Shown here: positions 44,807-52,356 of the stretch, one piece after another | Position numbering within the stretch: the stretch's first letter is position 1 | Layout: every line of letters begins with the position of its first letter | NCBI GenBank assembly: GCA_947503575.1 | Contig: CANNDZ010000001.1 | Location: forward strand, 310,001-374,000 | From: an uncultured Kordiimonas sp. | GTDB taxonomy: Bacteria; Pseudomonadota; Alphaproteobacteria; Sphingomonadales; Kordiimonadaceae | Length of the DNA: 64,000 nucleotides | Direction of reading: 5' to 3' | The notes under the pieces: model-generated | Databases searched by the model: none | Told to the model about the DNA's origin: nothing | The model's input: only the letters and a program-made list of their open reading frames with translations | Position numbers and translations under genes: made by a program

Positions 44807-45577
44807 TTAGAGAACATCCAGGTGCTGGGACCAACTACTGGCATGAATCTCCTCAATGCGGGCTTTGGTCAGCAACTCATGTTCCGGAGCGTGGATTACG
44901 AAGAATACTCGATGAGAACCTCTTTTAAATAGCACCGGCGTTACTGCAGTGTGTGTTTCAATTCGTGCTTCAATCTCTGCCTGCCTGATTCGTATCTGGT
45001 CCAATGACGGCATAGTGCGATTGAGGTGGTGATATACTACCAGGGTTTTGCTTGTGCTCAAAAAGCGATCCAACTCGGACCAGTAGACATATTTAGGGCC
45101 TTTGTCAGCGTGCGCTTTCACGGACTTGATTTCCAATCCGTTGTCAGGGTCCAAAAATATGATGTCGAGGTTTCGCACGGCTTCGATTGCTTGGCCAACC
45201 CACTTAGCACGCATAGACAGCCGCGCCTCTCGCTCAGCTTTTCCTATGATAGGCATGCCACTGAAAGTGAGCGGTTGATCGAAGAACTCGGTTGTTGAAG
45301 GGAGCAATGAAGAACGCTGAATATGACCAACCTGCCTGTCATGGTTGCCTAGATAGTGCCGCAGTGTGCCATACAGCTCTTGGTCACAGATGGCATATTC
45401 CTGCTTTTGCAGATAGGACACATGCTTACCATCATCATTGTGGCCTTCATCTGGCACCAGATACCAAACCACGCCCAGCGAAAGTTGAGGCCCTCCACTC
45501 GCGGTTATACCAGTAAGTTTCCTTAGAAGACCATATTTGCCAAAGTCGCCTACGTCGCCAAAATAACGGTTCTGCAT
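44807..45577 (-). CDS. Unrecognised protein of the tRNA-Gly accessory operon
   Basis: 256 residues, no signal peptide or membrane helix. Striking motifs are NRYFGDVGDFGKYGLLRK (3-20) at the very start, VVWYLVPDEGHNDDGKH (about 36-52), IIFLDPDNGLE (139-149), KYVYWSEL (162-169) and VVYHHLNR (180-187). The Asp/His-rich motifs are placed as in a nuclease or nucleotide-processing enzyme. The LDPDNG segment recalls the TcmP group of defence-associated proteins, though I cannot assign a fold. I remember similar proteins from other bacteria as hypothetical. Third gene of the operon: it starts one base after the Dcd-like stop, with a GAGGAAT ribosome site. Confidence 0.65.
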   Translation of the reverse strand: MQNRYFGDVGDFGKYGLLRKLTGITASGGPQLSLGVVWYLVPDEGHNDDGKHVSYLQKQEYAICDQELYGTLRHYLGNHDRQVGHIQRSSLLPSTTEFFDQPLTFSGMPIIGKAEREARLSMRAKWVGQAIEAVRNLDIIFLDPDNGLEIKSVKAHADKGPKYVYWSELDRFLSTSKTLVVYHHLNRTMPSLDQIRIRQAEIEARIETHTAVTPVLFKRGSHRVFFVIHAPEHELLTKARIEEIHASSWSQHLDVL

Positions 45578-45578
45578 T

Positions 45579-46670
45579 TTATTCCTCGGATGCGCCCGCT
45601 TCTGATTTAGAGTTTGCGCTAATTGAGTTCCGCAACTTGCTTACGTCTGATGCGAGCGCGTCCAGTTTTCGTTGAAGGCTCAAGAACTGCTCGGTGCTAA
45701 CACTGCCTTGATAAGACTTTTCAAGCTGAGTCTCCAATTCCTCTAATCGGCCTTCAAGTGCTGTTAGCTGGTTCTCTAAAGGCAAGGCTGCATCCAAATG
45801 GGCCGAGTATTGATCTTTGAAATCAATAATTGTGTCGTTTGCATCGCGACTGAGTTGCCAAGAGGCATAAAACAATGGGCCGAGACCAATAACAATTGTA
45901 AGAACCCCGATTATGCCGCCAACTCTCGTTCGCTCTCGAGCAACGGCGGCATCTGATTTTGCCTCACCAGCAATCGCTTTGACCTCCTGAACGGCGGCTG
46001 GAGTAGCGTTTCTGATAGGATTTCCCTCGTTTGCCTTCTGAAAGTAGTAGAAGGACTTGAGGCGTTTCTTACTCTCGGGGAATGGCTGATAAGTGCCGGT
46101 CCGTCTTACCAAGTCCCTTTCCCCATCCCAATTGGGCGTGGGGCTGATCTTTGTGAATTCGACCCAAATAAAGTTCTCTCCGCCTTTAAATGCGTAAGGA
46201 TTTGCCGTCAGGTTATGCAAGGGAATGTAAAGATGACCCTCGAAGCCAGGATCGACTAGTGGGCCGGTGCCTAACAGCAGCCCCTTGTGGACGTTTGAAA
46301 TTCTCAGATTAAACCGGATTGCCATGTAAGGCGGCAATCGGAAATATTGAAGGGTTTTGAAAAACACTAGGGAGTTTGGAGGCAATTTAACCTCCTTGTC
46401 TGGATCGAGCGAAACCGTATGTTTTCGCCCTTTTTCGTTCCAATAAAAGGCCTTGTCGCCTATCTCAACCTCGAAGGAAGAACTTTTCAGGTTTGCCGGA
46501 TCGTATGGATACAACATCCCCGTGGTTTCGATATAGTCGTGGATGTCTGCTGAGTTCAGGAGCGCTGGTGGGATGCTCGGAAATGGATCTCGTTCCTTTG
46601 TCTTCTCGAACCTCTTTGCTGCTTCTTCAGGGCTGGTCAGCGAGGTGGTGTTTTGCGCTGAGTCGCTCAT
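45579..46670 (-). CDS. dCTP-deaminase/dUTPase-fold protein with membrane helix and coiled coil
   Basis: 363 residues. Residues about 55-185 follow the Dcd pattern: NLKSSSFEVEIGD (60-72), LPPNSLVFFKTLQYFRLPP (96-114), IRFNLRISNVHKGLLLGTG (118-136) and VDPGFEGHLYIPLHNLT (139-155). The Glu that acts as general base in dCTP deaminase (LEFxN) is replaced here (IPLHN), so deamination is doubtful; nucleotide binding or hydrolysis remains possible. One transmembrane helix follows (about 251-271), then a coiled coil (about 297-350). The ATG start is chosen over an adjacent TTG. Middle gene of the operon, eight bases after the PurA-like stop. Confidence 0.75.
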   Translation of the reverse strand: MSDSAQNTTSLTSPEEAAKRFEKTKERDPFPSIPPALLNSADIHDYIETTGMLYPYDPANLKSSSFEVEIGDKAFYWNEKGRKHTVSLDPDKEVKLPPNSLVFFKTLQYFRLPPYMAIRFNLRISNVHKGLLLGTGPLVDPGFEGHLYIPLHNLTANPYAFKGGENFIWVEFTKISPTPNWDGERDLVRRTGTYQPFPESKKRLKSFYYFQKANEGNPIRNATPAAVQEVKAIAGEAKSDAAVARERTRVGGIIGVLTIVIGLGPLFYASWQLSRDANDTIIDFKDQYSAHLDAALPLENQLTALEGRLEELETQLEKSYQGSVSTEQFLSLQRKLDALASDVSKLRNSISANSKSEAGASEE

Positions 46671-46678
46671 CAAAGACT

Positions 46679-47722
46679 TCAGGCGTACTTTGCAGAAGGG
46701 TTATTTTGTACATGGGGAACTATGGTTGACGGCCCGAAACCAACAAAGCTGATCGGGTGATCAATCTGGCGCTCGATATCTGCAACGAAGGCCTCTGTCA
46801 CAGGCGAGTGTGCGTGCGAGCTTCGAGTTCCAGCATCAACATAATCTACGTGGTTCAAGACAATACTACTAGGTGAATTGGCCTCAATCGATGATTTGAC
46901 CACTTCTGCATCAAATCTTGCAACGCGGCGCACATTGTTGGTGACTGTGGTATATTCGACCAGTTCCTCATTGTACCCGCTTTCTGCGGTAACCGTTTCC
47001 CAATCGGTTTCATTTGGAAGAGGACCGGAATTGCCAGCCACGCGGATCGGGAACGCCCTAATCACCATGACTATCTCATCTACATCGAACGGACTCAAGC
47101 CCGTCTCCGAGAGAAAACCAGCGGCTGTCGTGTCGCGCGTTGTAACGTTAGGATAATCACACGAATGCAGCGGCGAAAGACCAAACCCTTGAGTGCCCTC
47201 AATGACAACCCTTTCGCCACCATTCAGGCGCTGGCGCAAAAAAGAACGAGCATTACAAATATATGGTGCCAGCCGTTGATCTTCGCTTGCGAACTTCGCT
47301 GAACCGTCTCGACGAAGTCGCGAGATGACCGCCGCACCAGTGCCGCTATTAGTCGAGCCTATCGCTTCACGGAGGTTGGCATTAATTTCCGCTTCTTTGT
47401 TGTCAGGTGTAATCAGAAGGGCATTCTCGTCAATCATCAACCGATCAGGAGTCAACCCCGTAGCTTGGATTTCTGCATATAGGATGTCCGGGTCAATGTA
47501 GGAACCCGCTGCAATAACCGAGTTGGCTGAAGGCAAAATAGACGGTGTTGGAAGAACCTGAAACTTTATCGGTGACCCATGAGGCCCGATAACTGTGTGG
47601 CCTGAATTGCAGCCACCGACGCGGACTGCCACGCACGATTTATGCTGGCGCGCAATTTCGTATGCAACTTTCCCTTTGCCTTCAGATCCGAACTGGCCTC
47701 CAACCACTATAGATACCGGCAT
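46679..47722 (-). CDS. Compact adenylosuccinate-synthetase homologue, PurZ-like
   Basis: 347 residues, much shorter than housekeeping PurA (about 430). Family motifs: GQFGSEGKGK (9-18), GGCNSGHT with the catalytic-type His42, GSTNSGTGAA (122-131), IEGTQGF (174-180), YPNVTTRDTTA (190-200), VTNNVRRVARFD (260-271) and a guanine-type NHVD (290-293). The general-base Asp of PurA (Asp13 in GDEGKGK) is Ser13 here, a change known from phage PurZ, which makes a 2-aminoadenine precursor from dGMP. Starts behind a strong AGGGAGGT site and leads the operon. The substrate (IMP, dGMP or other) is not known. Confidence 0.85.
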   Translation of the reverse strand: MPVSIVVGGQFGSEGKGKVAYEIARQHKSCVAVRVGGCNSGHTVIGPHGSPIKFQVLPTPSILPSANSVIAAGSYIDPDILYAEIQATGLTPDRLMIDENALLITPDNKEAEINANLREAIGSTNSGTGAAVISRLRRDGSAKFASEDQRLAPYICNARSFLRQRLNGGERVVIEGTQGFGLSPLHSCDYPNVTTRDTTAAGFLSETGLSPFDVDEIVMVIRAFPIRVAGNSGPLPNETDWETVTAESGYNEELVEYTTVTNNVRRVARFDAEVVKSSIEANSPSSIVLNHVDYVDAGTRSSHAHSPVTEAFVADIERQIDHPISFVGFGPSTIVPHVQNNPSAKYA

Positions 47723-47764
47723 GACGACCTCCCTGGCACAATATCTAGTATGAATCTTAACATT

Positions 47765-47804
47765 TTGACGATTCTAACGTCAATAGCAAAACGACGATTC
47801 TTAC
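47765..47804 (-). promoter_or_regulatory. Repeat-rich promoter of the PurZ-like operon
   Basis: Two direct copies of GACGATTCT(A/T)AC on the plus strand start 26 bases apart (47767 and 47793). The first overlaps a perfect inverted repeat, TTGACG-N7-CGTCAA (47765-47783). Read on the minus strand, TTGACG followed after 18 bases by TAAGAT could be a -35/-10 pair, just upstream of the PurZ-like start. Repeats of this type at a promoter suggest binding of a dimeric repressor or activator; none is encoded beside it. Confidence 0.5.
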
Positions 47805-48077
47805 ATTGGATTCAATGGCTTAATTTGATTCCGAAAAAGGAATCTGAAACAATGGGTTAGCATGAATTCTTAAGGAGTTATTTGCCCCCAATGCCAGCAC
47901 CAATTGCTGCCTGTGTGTGTATGTCTACGTTATCAACCTGATGACAATACCATATGTTCACTATTTGTTCCATCAGTTTTCACAGAAGTTTGGCCGGTTT
48001 TTTTAATGCGCTGATGTTTGTGTGATTTGATCTTTTCGTTCACGGAGTAGAGCCGAGTGGACGCGGAGCGGCCCGAC

Positions 48078-48089
48078 AATCTCATCGCC
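48078..48089 (+). repeat. Right copy of 12-base direct repeat
   Basis: AATCTCATCGCC, identical and in the same orientation to the tRNA-Gly 3' end at 44727-44738; the match continues with one mismatch to GC. Together they bracket about 3.3 kb holding the three-gene operon. Confidence 0.5.
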
Positions 48090-48158
48090 TGCGCTCTTGA
48101 CCAAAAACAGTCGCTTCTTGGCATTTTTTGCTCAAAAGCCAAAGGAGAGCAAAGGTGT

Positions 48159-48536
48159 TTATGTTTTGATCGGCCGCCATGCAGTGGCCGAGTCATAGAC
48201 AAACCTCTCGATCAAAATCCTGTCCCCCTGCCATGTCTGAAGGGTGACCTCATCCAGTCGGCGCGTAATGCCTTCACGGTCAGTCATGTCAAAACGCCAC
48301 ACGATCACAACACTGTCGCCGTCGACCAGTACCTTTGAGGGCGGGTGTGTGTAGATGGATTGCACACGCGCCAATGCCGCCCGTTCATGTTTAATAAGTG
48401 CATCGCGCCCTTTTCGCGGCTCAGCATCATTTTCCTGCATGCTGGCTTCTACGTGGTAAAAATCCCGGATGGCATCTGCATGATCCCCGTTGACGACGGC
48501 ATCCACAAACGCGGCCACTCTTTTCCTGTCTGGCAT
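48159..48536 (-). CDS. NTF2/SnoaL-like protein
   Basis: 125 residues with the SnoaL-like layout: helical start (RVAAFVDAVVNGDHADAIRDFYHVEASMQEN), GRDALIKHERAAL, then the beta sheet VLVDGDSVVIVWRFDMTD and a final ERFVYD. Cytoplasmic. Such proteins are ketosteroid-isomerase-fold enzymes or binders, substrate unknown. It follows the amidohydrolase gene by 21 bases on the same strand, so both probably belong to one catabolic or detoxifying operon under the divergent MarR regulator. Confidence 0.78.
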   Translation of the reverse strand: MPDRKRVAAFVDAVVNGDHADAIRDFYHVEASMQENDAEPRKGRDALIKHERAALARVQSIYTHPPSKVLVDGDSVVIVWRFDMTDREGITRRLDEVTLQTWQGDRILIERFVYDSATAWRPIKT

Positions 48537-48557
48537 GTTTCTATCTTTCCTGCATGA

Positions 48558-49370
48558 TTAAAGGCCAAACACCTTGCGGGCGGTGCCTTGCAAAAACGCG
48601 TCTTTCTGTGCCTCTGTCAGATCGAGCGTATCTAGCCCTTTCAGGCATTGGGTCGGCGACAACATGGGCCAGTTTGTGCCAAACATAACGCGCTCGCGCC
48701 CGGGGCCTTTCATGAAGGCGACAAAATCTGCTGGCAGGCGGTGCAAGGCATAGGCAGAAGTGTCGGCATAAAAGTTCGGAAACTTGATCGCGAGCGACGT
48801 TAACTCGTGAACCCAGGGAAACCCGACATGGCCGCCCACAACCTTCAGGTCTGGAAAGTCCAGCAACACATCTTCCAGATAGGGGATCAACCGCCCGGTT
48901 TCAGACCGCATCAGGGGCCCTGTGTGCCCTATTTGCGTGCAAAAAGGGACGCCAGCATCCACACAAGCTGTGTAAACCGGGTAATAACGCCGGTCGTTTG
49001 GCGGTAAATCCCACAGCCATGGTACCACGCGCACCCCGACAAACCGCTTTCCGTCCACCCATGTACGGATATCCCGTACAGCGCCCATGGGGTCGCTCAG
49101 GTTAACGCTCGCCAGCCCGCGAAAACGATCAGGTGCTGTGTCAATATGAGCGGATACTTCCTCATTGCTGATCAGCATGCCATTTGGGCCACCCCACGCT
49201 GACAAAAGCGCAAGGGCAACGCCGGCGTCGTCCATGGCGGCTAGGGTTGTTTCTGGTGTTGGCACTTCCAGCCCGTCGTCCCGCCCGGTCCAGCGCAGCA
49301 ATGTTTTCATCCAGGGCTGTGTTGCCATGCGTTCAGTAGTGATTTGTGCCCATACATCAATAATTGCCAT
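48558..49370 (-). CDS. Amidohydrolase-2 family metal-dependent hydrolase
   Basis: 270 residues, TIM-barrel amidohydrolase related to decarboxylases such as ACMSD and gamma-resorcylate decarboxylase. Visible are an N-terminal MAIIDVWAQI (Asp in place of the usual HxH), GLASVNLSDPMGAVRDI, FCTQIGHTG (metal His), KVVGGHVGFPWVHEL (metal His) and MFGTNWPML near the end (Asp replaced by Asn). The substitutions at two metal-ligand positions mean the metal site is unusual. Transcribed divergently from a MarR gene. Confidence 0.82.
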   Translation of the reverse strand: MAIIDVWAQITTERMATQPWMKTLLRWTGRDDGLEVPTPETTLAAMDDAGVALALLSAWGGPNGMLISNEEVSAHIDTAPDRFRGLASVNLSDPMGAVRDIRTWVDGKRFVGVRVVPWLWDLPPNDRRYYPVYTACVDAGVPFCTQIGHTGPLMRSETGRLIPYLEDVLLDFPDLKVVGGHVGFPWVHELTSLAIKFPNFYADTSAYALHRLPADFVAFMKGPGRERVMFGTNWPMLSPTQCLKGLDTLDLTEAQKDAFLQGTARKVFGL

Positions 49371-49388
49371 GGGGTGCTTCCTTATTTA

Positions 49389-49404
49389 ACTTCACTAATG
49401 AAGT
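49389..49404. promoter_or_regulatory. Inverted repeat, likely MarR operator
   Basis: ACTTCA-CTAA-TGAAGT, a perfect 6-bp inverted repeat extended by A/T-rich matches on both sides. It lies 18 bases upstream of the amidohydrolase start and about 40 before the divergent MarR gene, fitting an operator for that regulator. Confidence 0.65.
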
Positions 49405-49444
49405 AAATTAGCCTATTGTTCATAAAAGGCAAATGAAGGAGAGA

Positions 49445-49906
49445 ATGGTGACATCGGCAGGAGATGTGCGGCTCTATATGACGCTCCAAAAAGCAGCTCA
49501 CACGGTCAAGAAGGCAGCGGACCAGGCCTTGCTGGAGGCGGCTGACCTTACTACGGCGCAGGCGGCGGTTCTTGCTGTTGTGCACGCTCGAAAACATGTG
49601 ACCCAGCGGCAAATTGCCGATGCGCTGGGGTTAAACGAATCTGCTGTCACCGCCATGGTGCGCCGGTTACTTGCAAGGGGCTTGTTGGTGCGAGAGCGGA
49701 GCCAAACAGATGGCAGGGCCTGGACTCTGGCGTTATCGAATACCGGTGAAAACGCAGTTGCCGCAATACGCGCACCGTTTCAGGGCATTAATGAAAAGAT
49801 CGACGCATCCCTGGGGTATGATGACGTAAGGCGGCTGGCCTCTATGCTGACTTGCCTTGCAGACAGTTTTTCTGCAGCCACCGTCCGGCCACAAACCGAT
49901 GGTTGA
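49445..49906 (+). CDS. MarR-family transcription regulator
   Basis: 153 residues, winged helix-turn-helix in the middle (about 32-95: TTAQAAVLAVVHARKHVTQRQIADALGLNESAVTAMVRRLLARGLLVRERSQTDGRAWTLALS, in pieces) flanked by dimerisation helices. The start at 49445 has AAGGAGAG directly upstream; an ATG four codons earlier has no such site. Probably represses itself and the divergent amidohydrolase/NTF2 genes through the palindrome between them; the inducer is probably a related aromatic compound. Confidence 0.9.
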   Translation: MVTSAGDVRLYMTLQKAAHTVKKAADQALLEAADLTTAQAAVLAVVHARKHVTQRQIADALGLNESAVTAMVRRLLARGLLVRERSQTDGRAWTLALSNTGENAVAAIRAPFQGINEKIDASLGYDDVRRLASMLTCLADSFSAATVRPQTDG

Positions 49907-50073
49907 GCGTTTCTTCAGGTCATTACATGGTGCTGCTTATTCAACGGCCATCTGCACAAGTGCGATCCGTTAACACACTGCTTGTTTGATGGGCCCTTAA
50001 ACTACCCAGCTTTACAGCGTTCGCCCGCCCTCCTAAGATGCCCTCTCTTTCCTCAAAGGTGGTGGGTCCAAAC

Positions 50074-52278
50074 ATGCGGTATTTTGCAGTATTTCTGATT
50101 TTTCTGGTAGCGGCGTGCGGCGCTGAACCGCGCGAGATGACTGAGCTGGAGCGCTGGCAAACAACAGCCGACCGCGTCACCATTACCCGCGATAAGTGGG
50201 GCATTCCCCACGTTTATGGCCCCACGGATGCCGACGCAGTTTTTGGCATGATGGTCGCGCAGGCAGAAGATGACTTCAACCGCATAGAAGTCAACTTCCT
50301 GACAGCCCTTGGTCGCGCTGCAGAAGCGGACGGCGAAGAAAAATTGTATCAGGACCTGCGCATGCGGCTTTTCATTGATCCAGCGGTCCTCAAGGCTGAG
50401 TATGAAACAAGCCCCGATTGGCTCAAGCAGTTGATGAATGCCTGGGCAGATGGTTTGAACTATTATTTGCATACGCACCCCAACGTGCAGCCAAAGGTGC
50501 TGACCCGGTTTGAGCCCTGGATGGCCCTTGCGTTCAGTGAAGGCAGCATTGGTGGCGATATTGAGCGTGTTAACTTGCGGGACCTTGAGGCTTTTTATGG
50601 CGGGGCCCCGACCGACATGCTTGCAGCAGTCCCTGAGTATTTTCCTGCTGAGCCAACAGGCTCAAACGGGTTTGCCATCGCGCCGTCAAACAGTACCACA
50701 GGCAATGCCTTGCTACTTATTAACCCGCATACCAGTTTTTATTTCCGGGCTGAAATGCATGTGCGGTCTGATGAGGGGTTAAACGCCTATGGTGCTGTCA
50801 CCTGGGGGCAGTTTTTCATCTATCAGGGCTTTAATGAAAACACCGGCTGGATGCACACATCATCCGGCGCGGACACCATTGACTGGTACAATGAAACGAT
50901 TACCCGGCAACCGGACGGCGTGTACTACCGCTACGGCGGCGAAGAACGCAAATTGGCGGAAAGCGACATCACACTTGCCTACAAAACCAATGCGGGCATG
51001 ACGGAGCGGACAGTAAAGGTTTATTATAGCCATCATGGCCCGATTATCGCGGGAGAGGGCAATATATGGCAATCAATCCAGTTAATGAACCGGCCAAAAG
51101 ACGCTTTGATGCAAAGCTATCTGCGGACCAAATCCACAGACTATGCCAGTTTTCTAGAAACCATGCGGCTGCATACCAATTCGTCAAACAACACAGTCTT
51201 TGCCGATAGTAGTGGCAACATAGCGTATTTTCATGCCAACCATATCCCTGTGCGGGACACGTCGTTTGATTGGTCAAAGCCGGTAGATGGCAGCAACCCA
51301 GCAACAGAATGGGGGCGTTTGCACACGGTTGAGGAAACCATTGGTGTCTTGAACCCAGAAACCGGCTGGTTGCAGAACACCAACAACACCCCTTTCAGCG
51401 TGATCGGCGCGGCCAGCCCCAGGGCGGAAGACTTCCCACCCTATATGGCGACCTTCCCGGAAAACTATCGCGGTATCAATGCCGTGCGTGTGCTGAAAGA
51501 CAAGAAGGATTTCACCCTCGAAAGCCTCGTCGATGCCGCCTATGACCCGCACCTGGGTGCTTTTGATGTGTTGTTGCCCGAGCTTTTTAAAGCGCATAAC
51601 CGGTTTCTTGCGGTAAAAAGCGACGACATGGATCTACGAGAAATTTCCGTCGACGAACCACTTGCGTTGTTGCGGGACTGGGACCGTAAAAGTTCTGTTG
51701 ATAGCACGGCGACAACGCTTGCTATCTTTTGGGGTAATGAACTAAGGCGCCGTGCGTTTTCGGATTCTGCGGGCGTCGCAGATTTTCGGGCGCGGGGCAT
51801 AACGGCGGATGCTTATATGGCTGAGATTGCCGCGCGCGACGGTGTTGGCGCCCTGATGGCCGCCGTTGCTAAATTGACCGAAGACTTTGGCGGATGGCAG
51901 GTGCCATGGGGTGACGTGAACCGCTTCCAGCGTATCAGTCCGCAAATTGTGCACCCGCACGATGACAACGCGCCTTCAACTCCGGTGGGGTTTGCGTCTG
52001 CGCGGTGGGGATCACTTGCCGCTTATGGTCAGCGCACCTTCAACAATACCAAAAAAATCTATGGCACGCGGGGCAACAGCTTTGTGGCGGTTGTTGAGTT
52101 TGGCGAGCGCTTGCGAGCGCTTGCTGTAACTGCGGGCGGACAAAGTGGAAATCCTGCATCACCGCACTTTGATGACCAGATTGAGCTGTATGCCCGCGGG
52201 GAACTGCGCCCTGTGTATTTCTACCCGGATGATATTGAGGCGGTCGCAGAAGAAAGCTATCACCCTGGTGCGCGATAG
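50074..52278 (+). CDS. Penicillin-acylase-family lipoprotein
   Basis: 734 residues. A lipobox VAAC (Cys about 15) puts the protein on the periplasmic side of a membrane. The N-terminal alpha part contains VTITRDKWGIPHVYG. The self-processing site and nucleophile Ser are in EPTGSNGFAI (about 197), with NPHTSFYF and FIYQGFNENTGWMHTSS after it, and QSGNPASPHFDDQ near the C-terminus. Ntn-hydrolases of this group cleave amides such as acyl-homoserine lactones or beta-lactams; the substrate here is unknown. An in-frame extension to 50038 would precede the signal peptide. Confidence 0.9.
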   Translation: MRYFAVFLIFLVAACGAEPREMTELERWQTTADRVTITRDKWGIPHVYGPTDADAVFGMMVAQAEDDFNRIEVNFLTALGRAAEADGEEKLYQDLRMRLFIDPAVLKAEYETSPDWLKQLMNAWADGLNYYLHTHPNVQPKVLTRFEPWMALAFSEGSIGGDIERVNLRDLEAFYGGAPTDMLAAVPEYFPAEPTGSNGFAIAPSNSTTGNALLLINPHTSFYFRAEMHVRSDEGLNAYGAVTWGQFFIYQGFNENTGWMHTSSGADTIDWYNETITRQPDGVYYRYGGEERKLAESDITLAYKTNAGMTERTVKVYYSHHGPIIAGEGNIWQSIQLMNRPKDALMQSYLRTKSTDYASFLETMRLHTNSSNNTVFADSSGNIAYFHANHIPVRDTSFDWSKPVDGSNPATEWGRLHTVEETIGVLNPETGWLQNTNNTPFSVIGAASPRAEDFPPYMATFPENYRGINAVRVLKDKKDFTLESLVDAAYDPHLGAFDVLLPELFKAHNRFLAVKSDDMDLREISVDEPLALLRDWDRKSSVDSTATTLAIFWGNELRRRAFSDSAGVADFRARGITADAYMAEIAARDGVGALMAAVAKLTEDFGGWQVPWGDVNRFQRISPQIVHPHDDNAPSTPVGFASARWGSLAAYGQRTFNNTKKIYGTRGNSFVAVVEFGERLRALAVTAGGQSGNPASPHFDDQIELYARGELRPVYFYPDDIEAVAEESYHPGAR

Positions 52279-52356
52279 GGTTTGGGGCTATTCTGGGCCG
52301 TAAGAGGCAAGTTGCTGTAATTCGGTTTCTGAAAGGTCGAAGGCATCGGTCAGTGT

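Larger units (their letters stand above)
47723..48158. other. Region between accessory operon and the NTF2-like gene
   Basis: 436 bases. The first 80 hold the accessory operon's promoter and repeats (47765-47804). The rest contains no gene I can support; open frames on both strands (e.g. minus 47933-48202, plus 48057-48338) look like chance or decayed sequence. The second copy of the tRNA 3'-end repeat is at 48078-48089. Confidence 0.5.

Noticed and set aside
46679-47722. The PurA-like gene as the housekeeping purA
   Set aside because: Too short, lacks the catalytic Asp, and sits in an accessory operon beside a tRNA; a normal purA should be elsewhere.
47933-48338. Overlapping open frames (minus 47933-48202, plus 48057-48338) as an integrase remnant
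   Set aside because: I could find no tyrosine-recombinase or other motif in either translation, so no gene or pseudogene is called.
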